DNA of 64,000 nucleotides from Ophiosphaerella korrae (Eukaryota; Ascomycota; Dothideomycetes; Pleosporales; Phaeosphaeriaceae): NCBI GenBank assembly GCA_028456385.1, contig JALNQF010000166.1, positions 33,435 through 97,434 on the forward strand. Reading direction: 5' to 3'. This document shows, piece after piece, positions 21,639 through 35,300 of the stretch (position 1 is the first letter of the stretch; the number at the start of each line of letters is the position of its first letter). Under the pieces are notes generated by a model, which worked only from the letters and a program-made list of their open reading frames with translations, was not told where the DNA came from and did no database searches. The position numbers and the translations under genes are program-made.

Positions 21639-22981
21639 TATAGTAAAACAAAATAAATAATAGTAGTTTATTTAGAAATAATTACTAGTTATAAGTATAG
21701 AGGAAGTATATAAAGACTAGAAAATATATAATTGTAAAGTAATAAAGTTTATAACATTCTAATAATAAATAGAGTAATATATAGTTATAGTAAGAAGAAT
21801 ACCTATATAGAAAGAATAGTATTACCTTATAAGAAAAACGTAATAGATTATTAAAGCCTATATACTAAGTATACTAGTAGTATACTATATTCTAGTAATA
21901 ACTAGACCTAGTATAGATAAATACTAGGTAGGGGACGATAAGAAAATAAATCTAGAATATCTAGTATACTTTAAAGTATCCTAGGCATTATATTTAAATA
22001 TTAACTATAATATATATAGAGAACCTAAGGTATAGAACTATATATAGCTAGTATAAAGAAAAGGATACAACTATATAAAAGGAATCTAGAGAAAAGATAC
22101 TAAAAGTTAAGAAATTATTAAGATACTTAATAAGGAGTATATATTAATTAGACTAAGAAAAAAATTATCTTATAAATACGTCCTTGGAAAACCTTAGTAT
22201 AAATATATATAAAATAAATACCTAAAATATAAAGACTATAAGTATAAAGTAAAGTAATAGCTTTAATAAGGTAGTAAATTTATAAAATAGCCTAAAGAAG
22301 ATAGGCTAGAAAGTATAATAGGCTAACACGTTACAAAAAAAACAATATATTAAGAAAGAAAAGTATAAGTTATAATTAATAGTAGAGATACAAAGAAATT
22401 TATATTAAAAAAGTTTATAGAAAATTAAAGAATAAATTATATAATAAATAGATACCCTTAATAGTTAAGTATAATTAAAGGGAATCTATTCTAAGAACCT
22501 ATTAAGTTTAAGATAGTACCCTCTATACTATAGCTAGAAAGACTAAAGATTAGAAATAGAGTTATAGAGATAATAACAATTAATAATAAATAAGATATAA
22601 TACTAGAAATACTATAGTTATAGTTAACTAACCTAAGAATTAATTAAAGAATAGAGAAAATTAGCTACTCTAAAAGAGATATATTAAAAGCTAATATAAG
22701 TATATATAAAGGAGAGTTTAAAAAAAATATAAGAAATAAGAAAAATAACTTATAGAACCTAAAAACTACTTTCTAGAATGTTAGATATAGGACTTAGTAA
22801 TAGACTTAGAAAAAGGGAAGAACGTAGGCTAGAGCCTAGTCTATTAGAAGACTAAAGAAAAATTAAAGATTAAGTAAATATTTATTAAAAACTTAATAAA
22901 GAAAGAATAGATATAAAACTCCTAATGTTTAGTAGTATATAAAATTATATTTATAAATAAGAAAGTAATAGATAATAAATA
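21639..22981 (+). pseudogene. E gag-pol fragment 1 (protease to start of RT)
   Basis: Parallels B1 positions 24960-26300. The retropepsin motif region is near 22370-22402, reading N-S-R-D where the intact family has D-S-G-A. It stops at the solo LTR insertion (duplication AAATA at 22977-22981). Confidence 0.75.
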
Positions 22982-23023
22982 TATAATAGGGCTACTAGAG
23001 TTAACTTCCTAATAACCTATTAG
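22982..23023 (-). repeat. solo LTR (family A), left piece
   Basis: First 42 bp of a family-A LTR (TATAATAGGGCTACTAG, original TG end mutated to TA). It is interrupted by B1. The remainder is at 50915-51324, and the whole is flanked by AAATA (22977-22981 and 51325-51329). No internal region or second LTR belongs to it, so it is a solo LTR left by LTR-LTR recombination. Confidence 0.8.
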
Positions 23024-23414
23024 TATTACAGCTATAACAAGAGAAAACTAATTTAAACCAATTAGCCCTACTATAGATAACGACAACACATATAATCTAT
23101 AGGATAACAAACTAAACTAGGAGACTAACTACAATAAGGACACGTAATAAATTCGCGATTCGCGATCTTAGTAAATACAAAGTACAAAGCTAGCTAAGAA
23201 GCCTAAGTATATAGTTAGTAGTAATGCGTATTATTAGGATAGTATTAGCAATTTAATTATTAACTATAGATAATAATACTAAGATAGTTACAAAACATCT
23301 TCTATTATTTATAGTTTATTGTAGATTACTACACGAGCTTTTGTTATTACCTCCTAATCTACTAATACTCCTAATACAAGCTACTAGGAAGTTAAACCTA
23401 GTAAGCCTATTACA
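23024..23414 (+). repeat. 5' LTR of B1 (391 bp)
   Basis: Begins TATTACAGC (TG mutated to TA) and ends ATTACA. It contains one copy of a 54-bp repeat unit that is present twice in the 3' LTR. CCTTGCCGATTTAGTTA follows the LTR as the presumed primer-binding region. Confidence 0.85.
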
Positions 23415-26400
23415 CCTTGCCGATTTAGTTATTAAGAGAAGTAAAGCGTAAGTAGCGTATAGTCTAGCTAATATAATAGTAGAAAGTTTAATAAGTAAAG
23501 CGCCTAGGAGTAGTTATAAGTTAGATAGCACTATATAGGAAACAATTAAGGATTATATAAACAAATTAATTAACAATAAAGAAGATATAAAAATAGTAAT
23601 TAAAGTATTAGAAACGTAGAATAAAGAATTACAAGACTACTTAAAGTAGAATAAAGTACAAATTAAAGCTATTATTAAAGGATAAAACTAGATAGAACTA
23701 ATTACTTAATAACTAGAGATAAGTGCAACGAAGAAACTACCTAAGATACCTATCCTTAAGAAGTTTAATAGAATAAAAGAGAAACTAAGACCCTTTATAG
23801 TGTTAGTATAACTCTAGATAGATATATAAGTACTATACTTTAATATAGAAGAAAAGAAAGTAATATATATTAGACTACACCTTAAAGAAGACGTAATAAG
23901 ATAGTATAAGCCCTACTAGATAGACTATACAACGTATTCTCTAATAACCTAAAAGGATAAAACTAGAGCTATTTTTAGAAGTTATAAATACTTTACTAAA
24001 CGAATAAGAGTAGTATTTAGAGATATAGATATTACCTAATAAGCTAAAGAAAAACTTAAAAAGCTTACACAAAGTAAGAGTATTCCTAAATATATATTAT
24101 AATTTAAATAATTATCCTAAAACATAGAATAGAATAAATTAGCCCTTATATTACAATTTAAACAAGGACTAAATAAAAAAATCTAATATAAGATAATCTA
24201 TATAGAGAAACTTAGGATACTAGAAACCCTAAAACAATAGGTAATATAAATTAATAACGATCTTTAAGAATAGACAAAGAACAAGTATAGTAACTAATCT
24301 AGAAACTAGGATACTAGAGACCCTATAATCTTTAACACAAACAAGGATAAGAAGAAAAAGAAGAATAAAGACTTTACGTACTTTAACTATAGTAAGAAAA
24401 GCTACTACGTAAAAGACTACTAATTATAAAAGAAAAAAGATATAGTATACTATAAATATAGAAAACTAGGACACTTTGTAAAAGACTATAGAAGTAAGGA
24501 CCTAAAAAAGGAAACATAGTTAAAAATAACTAAAAAGAAAAAAGAAGTACTACAAGTATAAGCTAAACCCTAGGAGAAAGTAGCTAGGAGTAAAGAATTA
24601 TAATACGTAATACTCTACTAGACCTTTTATTACAAAGATAACTACTATATATACCTTTCTAGTAAGTAGAGAGTAGGATACTTCTTATAACAAAGAAATA
24701 GAGTAGTAGTAATAAAAGAAAGAATAAAAGCGTAGCTAGAAAAAATAGCGTATATAATAGACCTACTAATAGAAGATTTAGAAAGAGAAGAACCTTAGAT
24801 TCTATTAATCTAGGCTAAAGGATAGGTACTAGATAAAGAGACTACTATAGCTTCCTCTAAAGGACTATAAGAAAGTAAAAGATAAGTTAGTATAAGAAGT
24901 ATAGAATACGCCTAGTAAGATATATATAGCTATAATAGCTATATAATAATAGATATAGAGGAATAAAACAAAGAATAGAAGTTTATTTAAAAATACTTAC
25001 TAGTTATAAGTATAGAGGAAACGTATAAAGATTAGAAAGAATATAATCCTAAAGAAATAAAGTATATACTATTTTAAGAATAGATAAAGTAATATATAGT
25101 TATAGTAAGAAGGATACTTACCTAAAGAGAATAGTAGTACCTTATAAGAAAGACGCGATAGATTAATAAAGCCTATATACTAAGAGTACTAGTAGTATAC
25201 TATATCCTAATAATAGATACACTTAGAAAAGATAAATACTAGGAAGGGAATAACAAAATAATAGACCTAGAACACCTAGTATATTTTAAAGTATTATAGA
25301 TATTATACCTAGATAAGAACTATATTATATATAGAAACTCTAAGGTAAATAATAGCGTAAAGCTTATAAGAAGAAGAGGCTATAATTATATAAGAGTAAT
25401 TCTAGTAGAAGATATCTAAGGATAGGAAATAATACTAGAAGAAGGTTACGTAGTAATAAGGCCTAGACTAAAACTATCTAAGAAATATATTAAAAGAGGA
25501 CTATAGTATAAATATAAGTATAATAAAAATCTAAAACACGAAGAATACAAACTTAAAGTAGGGCTATAGCCCTAAAAGGATAGACAATTTATAAAATTAC
25601 CTAAGTAAGAAAGGCTAGAAAGTATAAGAGGCCTACATATTATAAAAATAGGTACTTATTAAAGAAAGAAAGTATAATTAATAATTAATAGTAGAGCTAT
25701 AAGAAATTTTATATTAAAGAAGTTTGTAGAAACACAAGGAATAGAGTATATAACAAAGAAATACCCTTAACAACTAAGTACGATTAAAGGAAAACTATTC
25801 TAGGAACTTATTAGGTTCGAAATAGTTCTCTCTACACTAGAACTAGAAGGGATAAAGATTAAGAATATAGTTATAGATATAATAACAATTAACAATAAAC
25901 AAGATATAATACTAGGAATACTATAGTTATAGATAATAAACATATATATTAATTAGAGAACAGGAAAGATTAACTACTATAAAATAGATACATTAAAAGC
26001 TAATATAAGTACCTATAAAGGAGAATTCCCTAAAGAATATAAGAAATAGAAAAAACAGCTTATAGAACCTAAAGATTACCTTCTAGAATATTAGCTGTAA
26101 GACTTAGTAATAGACCTAGAAGGAAAGAATATAGGATAGAACCTAGTCTATAAGAAAATAGAAGAAGAATCTAAAATTAAACAAGCGTTTATCTAAAACG
26201 TAATAAAGAAAAGATAAATATAAGAATCTAAATCCTTAGTAGTACATAGACTTATATTTGTAGATAAGAAGAGAATAAATAATAAGAGACCTTACGTAGA
26301 TTTTAGGAAAACTAACGTAGTTACAAACAAGAACTAATACCCCCTACTAAGAATAGATAAAATACAAGATAGGCTATAGAAAGCAAAGATTTTTACAAAA

Positions 26401-28442
26401 CTAGATATCTAAAACGCCTACTACTAGATTAGAATTAAGAAAGGTAATAAATAGAAAATAGCGTTTAGAATATAGTATAGACTATATAAATACTTAGTTA
26501 TACCTTTTAGTTTAATAAACGCACTAGTAGCCTTCTAAGAAAGAATTAATATCGTACTAAGAGAGTACTTAGACGTATTTATATTTATATACCTAGACAA
26601 TATCCTTATATTCTTAGAAATAGAGGAGGAATATATATAATATATACATAAAGTACTAGAAAAACTAGTAGAAAGTAAATTATTCTTTAAAATAAGAAAA
26701 TGCAAATTCTATACAAAAAAAACAAACTTCCTTAGATTTATTATAGAACTAAGAAAAATTAAGATTAATCTAGAAAAGATTAAGTTAATTAATAAATAGC
26801 TAACACTAAGAAACCTAAAAGAAGTATAATAATTTTATAGGCTAGCTAACTTTTATAGAAAGTTAATAGTAAGATAGTCTAAAGATATAGAACTAATAAT
26901 AAAACTTATAAAGAAAGATACACTATTTAAATAGATAAAAGAATATAATAAAGTATTTAATAAAATTAAGAAGAAGTTTATAGAAAACCTAGTTATTAGA
27001 ATATATAACCTAGACCTACTAGTAATAGTAAAAATAGACGTATCTAATTTAGTCTATAGAATAGCACTAATATAAGAAGACCTAAAGACTAAGAAAGAAT
27101 ATTTAGTTAAATACTTCTCTAAGAAAATAAAGCTAGTAGAGCTTAACTATCTAATTTATAATAAAGAGATACTAGTAATCTATAAAGTATTTAAATAATA
27201 GAGAGTATACTTATAAAGAGTAAAATACTAAATAAAGGTCTATATAGACTATAAGAATCTTATAAGATTTATACTAAATAAAAAACTATTATAATAATAT
27301 ATAAGATAGTAGGAATTCCTATTAATATTTAATATAGAAATTATATATATAAAAGAGAAAGATAACTAATTTATAGATACTCTTAGTAGAAGACTAGACT
27401 TATAAGAAGAAGTAAGCGCTACTAGTATAGTTCTAGTTAAGAACAAAGAAGGATATTTAGTCCTAAATATACCTAAAATAGCTACAACACTTAAAAGAAG
27501 AAGTAGCGAGCTAGACAAATAGATTTAAAAAATAACGTAAGAAGTATCTAAAGAAATAGAGAAACTAGAAGTCTAAGAAGGATTTATATAAGCCTATAGA
27601 AGAATATATATCCTAAGAAAAATTTAAAAAGAATTTATATAACAATTCTATAAATTACTAGTATATAGTTACTAAAGTATTAAAAAAATATTAAATAGAC
27701 TACTATAAGATTATTATATTCTAAAAGTAAGATAATTAGTAATAAAGGTACTACGAGACTATATAGAATATTAGAAGAATAAGTATAGTAGATACGTACT
27801 ATATAGAATACTACAACTAGTAAAAGTACTAGAATAACTATAGAGAGTTATTACAATAGACTTTATTACAAAACTACTAAAGTCTAAAGATCTAATATTA
27901 AGAGTTAAGTATAATAGAATCCTAATAATAGTAGATAAACTTATAAAGTACTTATACTTTAGACTATATAAAGAAAAAAGTAGGATAGAAGTTACTATAC
28001 ACTAGGTTCTAGGAACTATAATTAGCTAATATAGACTACTAGACAAGATTATTATAGATAGAGACGTAAGATTTATATTAAAACTATAGGGAACAATAAT
28101 AGTATAATTAGGAATATAGTATATAATATCTACTATATACTATCTATAGATAAATAGACAATTAGAACAAATAAACTAGATAGTAGAATAATACTTAAGA
28201 TACTACCTTAACTATAATTAGAACAATTAGGTATAGTTATTACCTATAGTATAGTTAGCATACAATAGCGCAAAGAATATAGTAATAATAGTATTACCTT
28301 TCTTAATAAACTATAGATTTAACCCTAGTATATATAGAATACTAAGACTAGAAGTATCTTAGTCTTTAAAAAAAGAAAACCTTGCTAATAGACTTAAAAA
28401 CATATATAATTAACTAAGATAGGACGTAGAATTCCTATATAA
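23415..28442 (+). pseudogene. B1 gag-pol, first part (gag to integrase)
   Basis: Plus-strand order: gag, then two zinc knuckles at about 24380-24420 and 24445-24490, in which nearly all Cys codons are now Tyr (second knuckle YYKYRKLGHFVKDY). The retropepsin region near 25681 reads INSRAIRNFI. The reverse transcriptase at 26290-26640 shows FTKLDI and YLDNILIF at 26589-26615. RNase H spans 26990-27300. Integrase with HHCC and DDE regions lies at 27630-28440. Many TAA and TAG codons replace Gln. The frame is cut in the integrase C-terminal part by B2. Confidence 0.85.
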
Positions 28443-28883
28443 TGTAATAGGTGTTACTAGGGTCGACTTCCTAATACCTAAAGGTTATTAGTAGATTAAA
28501 AAGTAATAACAAAAGCTTGTATCGTAATCTACAATAGGCTATAAACAATAGGAGATGTTTTACAACTATCTTAGTATTATTACTCGTAGTTAATAATTAA
28601 ATTACTAATACTATCCTAATAATACGCATTATTACTAACTATATACCTAGGCTTCTTAGCTAGCTTTATGCTTTGTGTTTACTAAGATCGCAAATTACGA
28701 ATTTATTACGTACTTAACTTTATACTTTATATTTACTAAGATTACAAATTGCAAATCTATTACGTGTCCCTATTATAGTTAGTTTTTTAGTCTAGTTTGT
28801 TATCTTATAGATTATATATGTTGTTATTATCTATAGTAAGGCTAATTAGTTTAAATTAGTTTCCTCTTGTTATAGCTATAATA
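28443..28883 (-). repeat. 3' LTR of B2 (441 bp)
   Basis: Matches 48920-49360 over its full length. It starts TGTAATAGGTGTTACTAGGG and ends AGCTATAATA. Confidence 0.88.
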
Positions 28884-31800
28884 CTATTCCCCTCTCTAGG
28901 TAGGTTTTTATTTCTCTACCCTAGGCCTAAGGTTATTAGTCTAGTTTCTTTATTTATTTCTAACTCTTTATTATTCTCTATATCTTCGTGTTCTAACTAT
29001 AATAAACTCTTTCTTATTACTCGTGTTACTTGTAATAGAGTTAAAATATTTCCCTACGCCTATTGTACTTAATTAAAGTTTACTTACTTTATATCTTTAA
29101 AGGATAGTAAACACTATAGTAAGTGTATTCTAGCTAATATTTAATATAAGTATATACTTTCTAGTATTTCTCTTATAGAGTATAAGTACTTAATTTCTAT
29201 ATAGTCTCTTCTTGCTAAGTTATATAAGGTGAGCTATTAACTAAGCTTAAGAGATACTATTATTATAGCTCGTAGAGGCTAAGGCTAAGCGTAAGCTAAC
29301 TCTTTATAAGCTAGTAGATCTTTATTCTTGTATTAAGCGTCTTTATAAGATAAAGGCTTATAATAATACTAAATTATCTAAATAGTCTTGTACCTTAGAG
29401 GCTAAGATAGACCTTAAGGATATAGTTTAGGCTATTCTAGCTCCTATTGCGTTAGACGTTCCTAACGCCTCTTTATTTAGCGCTAGTAGTACTAGTTTTC
29501 TTAGTTTGCTATAAGGTAGTCTAGAGGGTTTTAACTTTAGAAGTCCTCTAGTTTCTTAGAGTAGTTAAGATTATCTTCTAGTTCCTATATTTCTTCTTAT
29601 AGTTGCCCTTTTTTATCTATTCTTATCTATTCTACTAAGTAGTAGTTCCTACTATTTTAGAACTAGTGCGCTAAGATCTTTTTAACTTCCTATTCTTCTT
29701 ATTCTCTATATATATCTACTTTATATACTAGTAGTTCTACATTTTGTAGTGCTGTCTCTAGTAGTACTATATAGAAAGTTAGGTGTATCCTTATCTTATT
29801 TAGTAGCTTTAGTTTAAATATAACTAGTATAACTTTTTTCTTAATTTTATATAGTCCTATCTTAACGTAATCTAATTTAGGGTTTAGTTGCTTTCTTTTT
29901 ATATTTTTCTTTACTAACTATACTTTTTCTCCCTCTTTAAATTAAGGTTCCTATTTATACTTCTAGTTATAGTACTTTACTATTTAATCTTGTAGGAATT
30001 CTACGTCTTATCTTAGTTACTTGTATATTTCTTTTATTCTATTTACAAAGTTTTCTCTTTATAGAGTCTAAGATTTTATATTTCTTAGTATTTAATATAT
30101 ATTAGGTTTAAATCTATAGTTTATAAAGTAGAGTAATATTCTTATTATTATATTCTTTGCGCTATTGTATACTAACTATACTATAGGTAGTAGCTATACC
30201 TAATTATTCTAATTGTAGTTAAGATAGTATCTTAGGTACTATTCTACTATCTAATTTATTCGTTCTAATTATCTATCTATTTGTAGATAGTATGCTATAA
30301 ACATAGTGTATTATATTCCTAATTATACTAATATTATTTTCTATAATTTAGATATAAATTATATATCTTTATCTATAATAATTTTGTCTAGTATACTATA
30401 TTAGCTTATTATAGTTTTTAGAACTTAATATATAGTAACCTTAGTCCTACTTTTCTCTTTATATAGTATAAAATATATATACCTTATAAGTTTATCTACT
30501 ATTATTATAATTCTATCGTACGTAACTCCTAATATTAGGTCTTTTAACTTAAGTAGCTTTGTAATAAAATCTATTGTTATTATTCTTTAAAGTTACTCTA
30601 GTATTTTAACTAGTTATAGTATTCTATATAGTGCGTATCTATTATACTTATTTCTATAATATTCTATATAGTCTTGTAGTACTTCTTCTACTAGTTGTCT
30701 TACTCTTAGGATATAGTAATCTTTTAAGAGCCTATTTAGTATTTTCTTAATTTCCTAGTATCTATATACTAGTAGCTCGTAGAATCGTCGTATAAATTCT
30801 TTCTAGATTTTTCTTAGGATGTATATTCTTCTATAGGCTTATATAAATCCTTCTTAGGTTTCTAGCTTCTCTATTTCTTTAGATACCTCTTACGTTATTT
30901 TCTAGATCTATTCGTCTAGCTTGCTACTCGTTCTTTTAATTATTGCAGCTATTTTAGGTATATTTAGGATTAAATGTCCTTCTTTATTCTTTACTAGAAC
31001 TATACTAGTAGCGCTTACTTCTTCTTATAAGTCTAGTCTTCTACTAAAGGCGTCTATAAATTAGTTATCTTTCTCTTTTATATATATAATCTCTATATTA
31101 AATATTATTAAGAATTCCTACTATCTTGTATATTATTGTAATAATTCTTTATTTAGTATAAATCTTATAAGATTCTTATAGTCTATATAGACTTTTATCT
31201 AATACTTTACTCTTTATAGGTATACTTTCTATTATTTAAATACTTTGTAGATTACTAGTATCTTTTTATTATAGATTAGGTAGTTAAGTTCTACTAGTTT
31301 TATTTTCTTAGAGAAGTATTTAACTAAATATTCTTTTTTAGTCTTTAGGTCTTCTTGTATTAGTACTATCCTATAGACTAAGTTAGATACGTCTATTTTT
31401 ACTATTACTAGTAGGTCTAGGTTATATATTCTAATAACTAGGTTCTATATAAATTTTCTCTTAATTTTATTAAATACTTTATTATATTCTTTTATCTATT
31501 TAAATTGTGTGTCCTTTTTTATAAGTTTTATTATTAGTTCTATATCTTTAGACTATCCTACTATTAACTTTCTACAAAAGTTAGCTAACCTATAAAATTA
31601 TTATACCTCTTTTAGGTTTTTTAGTGTTAGCTATTTATTAATTAATCTAATCTTCTCTAGGTTAATCTTAATTTTTCCTAGTTCTATAATAAATCTAAGG
31701 AAATCTATTTCTTTTATATAGAACTCGTATTTTCTTATCTTAAGAAATAGTTTATTTTCTACTAGTTTTTCTCGCACTTTATATATATATTATATATATT

Positions 31801-31956
31801 CTTCTTCTATTTCTAAGAATATTAGGATATTGTCTAGGTATACAAATATAAATACGTCTAAGTACTCTCTTAGTACTATATTAATTCTTTCTTAAAATAT
31901 AGCTAGTGCGTTTATTAGACTAAATAGTATAACTAAGTATTTATATAGTCTCTATT
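28884..31956 (-). pseudogene. B2 pol, 3' half (RT, RNase H, integrase, chromodomain)
   Basis: Minus-strand RT (YLDN motif near 31830), RNase H (about 31400-31060), integrase (about 30800-29950) and chromodomain (about 29800-29610). It is cut at 31956 in the RT by element C and continues at 45840. The part nearest the LTR (28990-29575) carries an antisense frame, listed separately. Confidence 0.8.
28990..29575 (+). pseudogene. antisense accessory ORF relic in B2: Zn2Cys6-like cluster plus coiled coil
   Basis: Plus-strand frame opposite to gag-pol, between chromodomain and 3' LTR. Six positions fit C-x2-C-x6-C-x9-C-x2-C-x6-C, with codons at 29055, 29064, 29085, 29115, 29124 and 29145. Here two are still TGT (29064, 29124) and four are TAC or TAT, the RIP product of TGC or TGT. 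A Leu/Lys/Glu-rich segment follows (VEAKAKRKLTLYKLVDLY), likely a coiled coil, in a frame displaced by +1 near 29240. It ends around SPLVS. Zn2Cys6 followed by a coiled coil is the layout of Gal4-type DNA-binding proteins. Function is unknown, and the copy is dead. Confidence 0.5.
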
Positions 31957-32399
31957 TATTACAATACTAAGTAGTAAGTAAGCTGTTATATTGCACGCGA
32001 TTAGGCTAGGTAATATAGCGTAGTAGAACACGTAACTATTTAGTAGTAAACGCTTAGGAGCAAACACTCTAGAGTAAATACTCTAGAATAAGCGCTTAAG
32101 AGCGAACGCTTTAAAGTAAGCGCTTAGGAATAAACGCTAGATAGTAAGTATATAGGAACGTTAATAGACCTTTATAGACTATTATGTTTAATCTCTTCTT
32201 TACTTCTTATCTTAATAGAGTATTATAACTAATACTTTAATTAGATTCTAATCTACCTATTAATACTTATATACTTCGTAATACTCTAATAAGAGCTAAC
32301 TATTAATTAAGTTAAGTAACTCTCTTGTTTATTAACCTCGCCTATCTTATAGAAGCCTACTTGCCCTTATTACTCTTACCTAGTTCTAAGGTCTTAATA
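31957..32399 (+). repeat. 5' LTR of C (443 bp) with 14-bp minisatellite
   Basis: Contains seven 14-bp monomers (pattern GTAAACGCTCTAGA with variants) near 32044-32141. The 3' LTR has six, which accounts for its 14-bp shorter length. Confidence 0.85.
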
Positions 32400-35300
32400 T
32401 ATTAAACACTCTTAAGATAAGCAATACGTTAATAAATATAGATAACTAGCGTGTAGGAGTAACCTATATAGCTACTTCTAAGGTTACTAAGCTTAACCTC
32501 TACTATAGAGAATAAAATAAGCTTAAGCTATAGATCTTATAACTTAATCTCTTCTTTAAAGTAGACTAAGTTTAAGATAAAGATAGAGCTATACTTATAT
32601 TATCCTATATAAGGAGTAAGGTAGAGAAATAGGTTATACTATACTTTAAGAAATACCTTAATAATAACAATAGCAACTACAACAAGATATTTAAAGAATA
32701 GATTAAGTTTAAAGACAAAGTATAATAAGCTTTTCTACTAGTAAATAAGATAGTAGTAGTAGAGCGCGTAATATAGTAGCTATAATAATATAAGGTAGTA
32801 GTAGACTATACTAATAAGTTCTAAAGCTACGCAATATAAATAGAATAAAATAACAAGTTATTAATAAGGATATTTTAATAGAGACTTAAAAGTAACATTT
32901 AAGGCGAGCTAATGCGTAGTAGAGCTATAATTAAGACGTTAGAGAACCTAATAGAGGAAGTAATTTAAGTTAACAACTATATATACAAATATATAGTAGA
33001 AGCTAAGAACGTAAGAGTACTACGTATAGAAAGTAAGAAGTATAAACCTAAGTATAAGTAGTAATATAAATATAAGAATAACTAAGTTTAAGGTAGCTAT
33101 AGATACTTTAGGCTAGATAAGATACACGTTAATAATATAAACCTAAGAAAACAAGAATACTATTACTACAAGAACCCTAAGAGAGTAAAAAGCTAAAAAT
33201 ACTATAAGTATAGTAAAATAGAGTACTTAGCAAAGAATTACTAAGTAAAGAATAAGATTATATAATAAATTAATATACTTAAGTAGTAAGACAAAGATAG
33301 AGAGGAAGAATAGAAAGTAATCCTTAGAGGAAGCTAAGAGAAGAGAGATTATAAGACTACAAACCTCTAGTAGTAGGATATAAGTAAGAGATATAACTAC
33401 TATAGGATTACTATATAACTAATAAACCTTATAATAGATAATAAGGTAAAAGCTATAAAAATACTACTAGGAGTGCAAAGCTACGTAAAGAGGTATTAGC
33501 TAAAGTAGAAATAAGCTAGGATAGACACCTTAGAATACCTTTAGCTATACTAAAGAAGAGTAGGGTATAGGCGCAAGACAACACTATATCTAGGAAGGTA
33601 GGTATATATAGCCTAGGACAAGAATAGGAAAGAAAACTAAGAGCCTAAGACCTCTAAATATAAAATAGTACCTAAAATACTAGAGCTAAGGTAAGAGAAT
33701 ACTAAAGTATAAGATAGATTTATAAAAGAAATCTAAAGACTAGTAGATAGTTACTACTTAGTACAAGAATAGTAAGATAAAGAACGCTAAGTAGAGTAAA
33801 CGTAATAACACGAATTATTATATATAAACGACAATTAGGCGCTAATTATTATAGATCTAGTGTTAATACAAGAACTATAATACTAGCTATACCTATATAA
33901 CCTAAACTATCTACTACTATTATAGATAAGATATTACTACAATAACTACTTTACTTACTATTCTAATAAGATAGGATCTAGATATTTCTCTTATAAGAGA
34001 TCTAGATATAAATAGAACTAAGAAGAATATATAAACGTAAGATATAAATAATACTTATAAGATAAGTAGAAAGTAGAGTACTTTCTAAGTATAACTAAAG
34101 AAGATATAAATATAAGTAAGATACTTATAAATAACTAATATATTAATCTAATCTAGTAAACCTATATACTAGAGAAGTACAAATAATATAAAGAGATTAA
34201 GATACTTTAAAGATTCTAGTAAAAGATAAATAAAGATTATAAGATTAAGTCTTTTTTAAGTAAATAGCTAACACTAAATATATATCTAGAAGCTATAATA
34301 CTATTAATAATAAAAGACTTATTAAACTCTTAGTAAAGATAAGAAGAGAAAGAATAAAGGTATTAGTAGATTTAGAGTTATTTATAAACCTAATTATACT
34401 TAAAGTAGTAGAATAAGTAGGACTCTAACTATAAGTAAAGAAGACACTATATCTAATTTATATCGCGAATAGATAGCTAATACTAGGAAACCTAATAGTT
34501 AGTAATAAAGTAACTATAGAGATTATTATTTAAGGATATAGTATAAAGATTACCCTAGACGTACTAGTTTTAGCTAATAAGGACGTTATATTAGGACTTC
34601 TATAGCTATAAGAGTTTAATCCCTAAGTTAATTAGAAAAACTAGAACCTCTTATTTAATAACTACAAAGACGCACGTAGATCTAAGCTTATGTATTAGTA
34701 GGGTTTAATAGTAGATAAGAAGGTACTATACAAGATAGTAGCTTTAATAGCAACTTATTAAGAGAGAATAAGTAACTCTATAAGTACTAGTAAGGCGCTA
34801 AGCTAAGAAGTAGAAGTAGAAGAGTAACACGTAACTCCTAAGATCTTAGAATAATACAAGAAGTTTAGCTACTTGTTTGTAGAAGAGATAGATACACTAG
34901 TATTACCTAAGTACTAACCCTAAGACTATATAATTAAGTTATAAGAAAGAAAGGAGCTACCTTTTAGGTTTATTTACTAATTAATAGAGAGTAAATTAGT
35001 AATACTCTAAGAAAGACTAAACTAAGACCTAAAGAAAGGATATATACAAGAATCCTTATTATTAGTAGGATTTCTAATTCTCTTTATACTAAAGAAGAAA
35101 GGACTACTAAAGATATACGTAGACTACTAAAAGCTAAACAATATTATAGTAAAGGACTAATACCTACTACTAAATATAGATAAACTCTAAGATAAGCTAA
35201 GCTAGGCTAAGATTTTTACAAAGCTAGACCTAAAGGATAGATACTACCTAATAAGAATTAAGGTAAGTAAAAAGTAGAAGATAGCGTTCTAAATATACTA

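Noticed and set aside
23024..28883. Pairing of the LTR at 23024 with the LTR at 28443 as one element
   Set aside because: They are in opposite orientation. Target duplications show that they belong to B1 (ATTAG) and B2 (TATAA) respectively.
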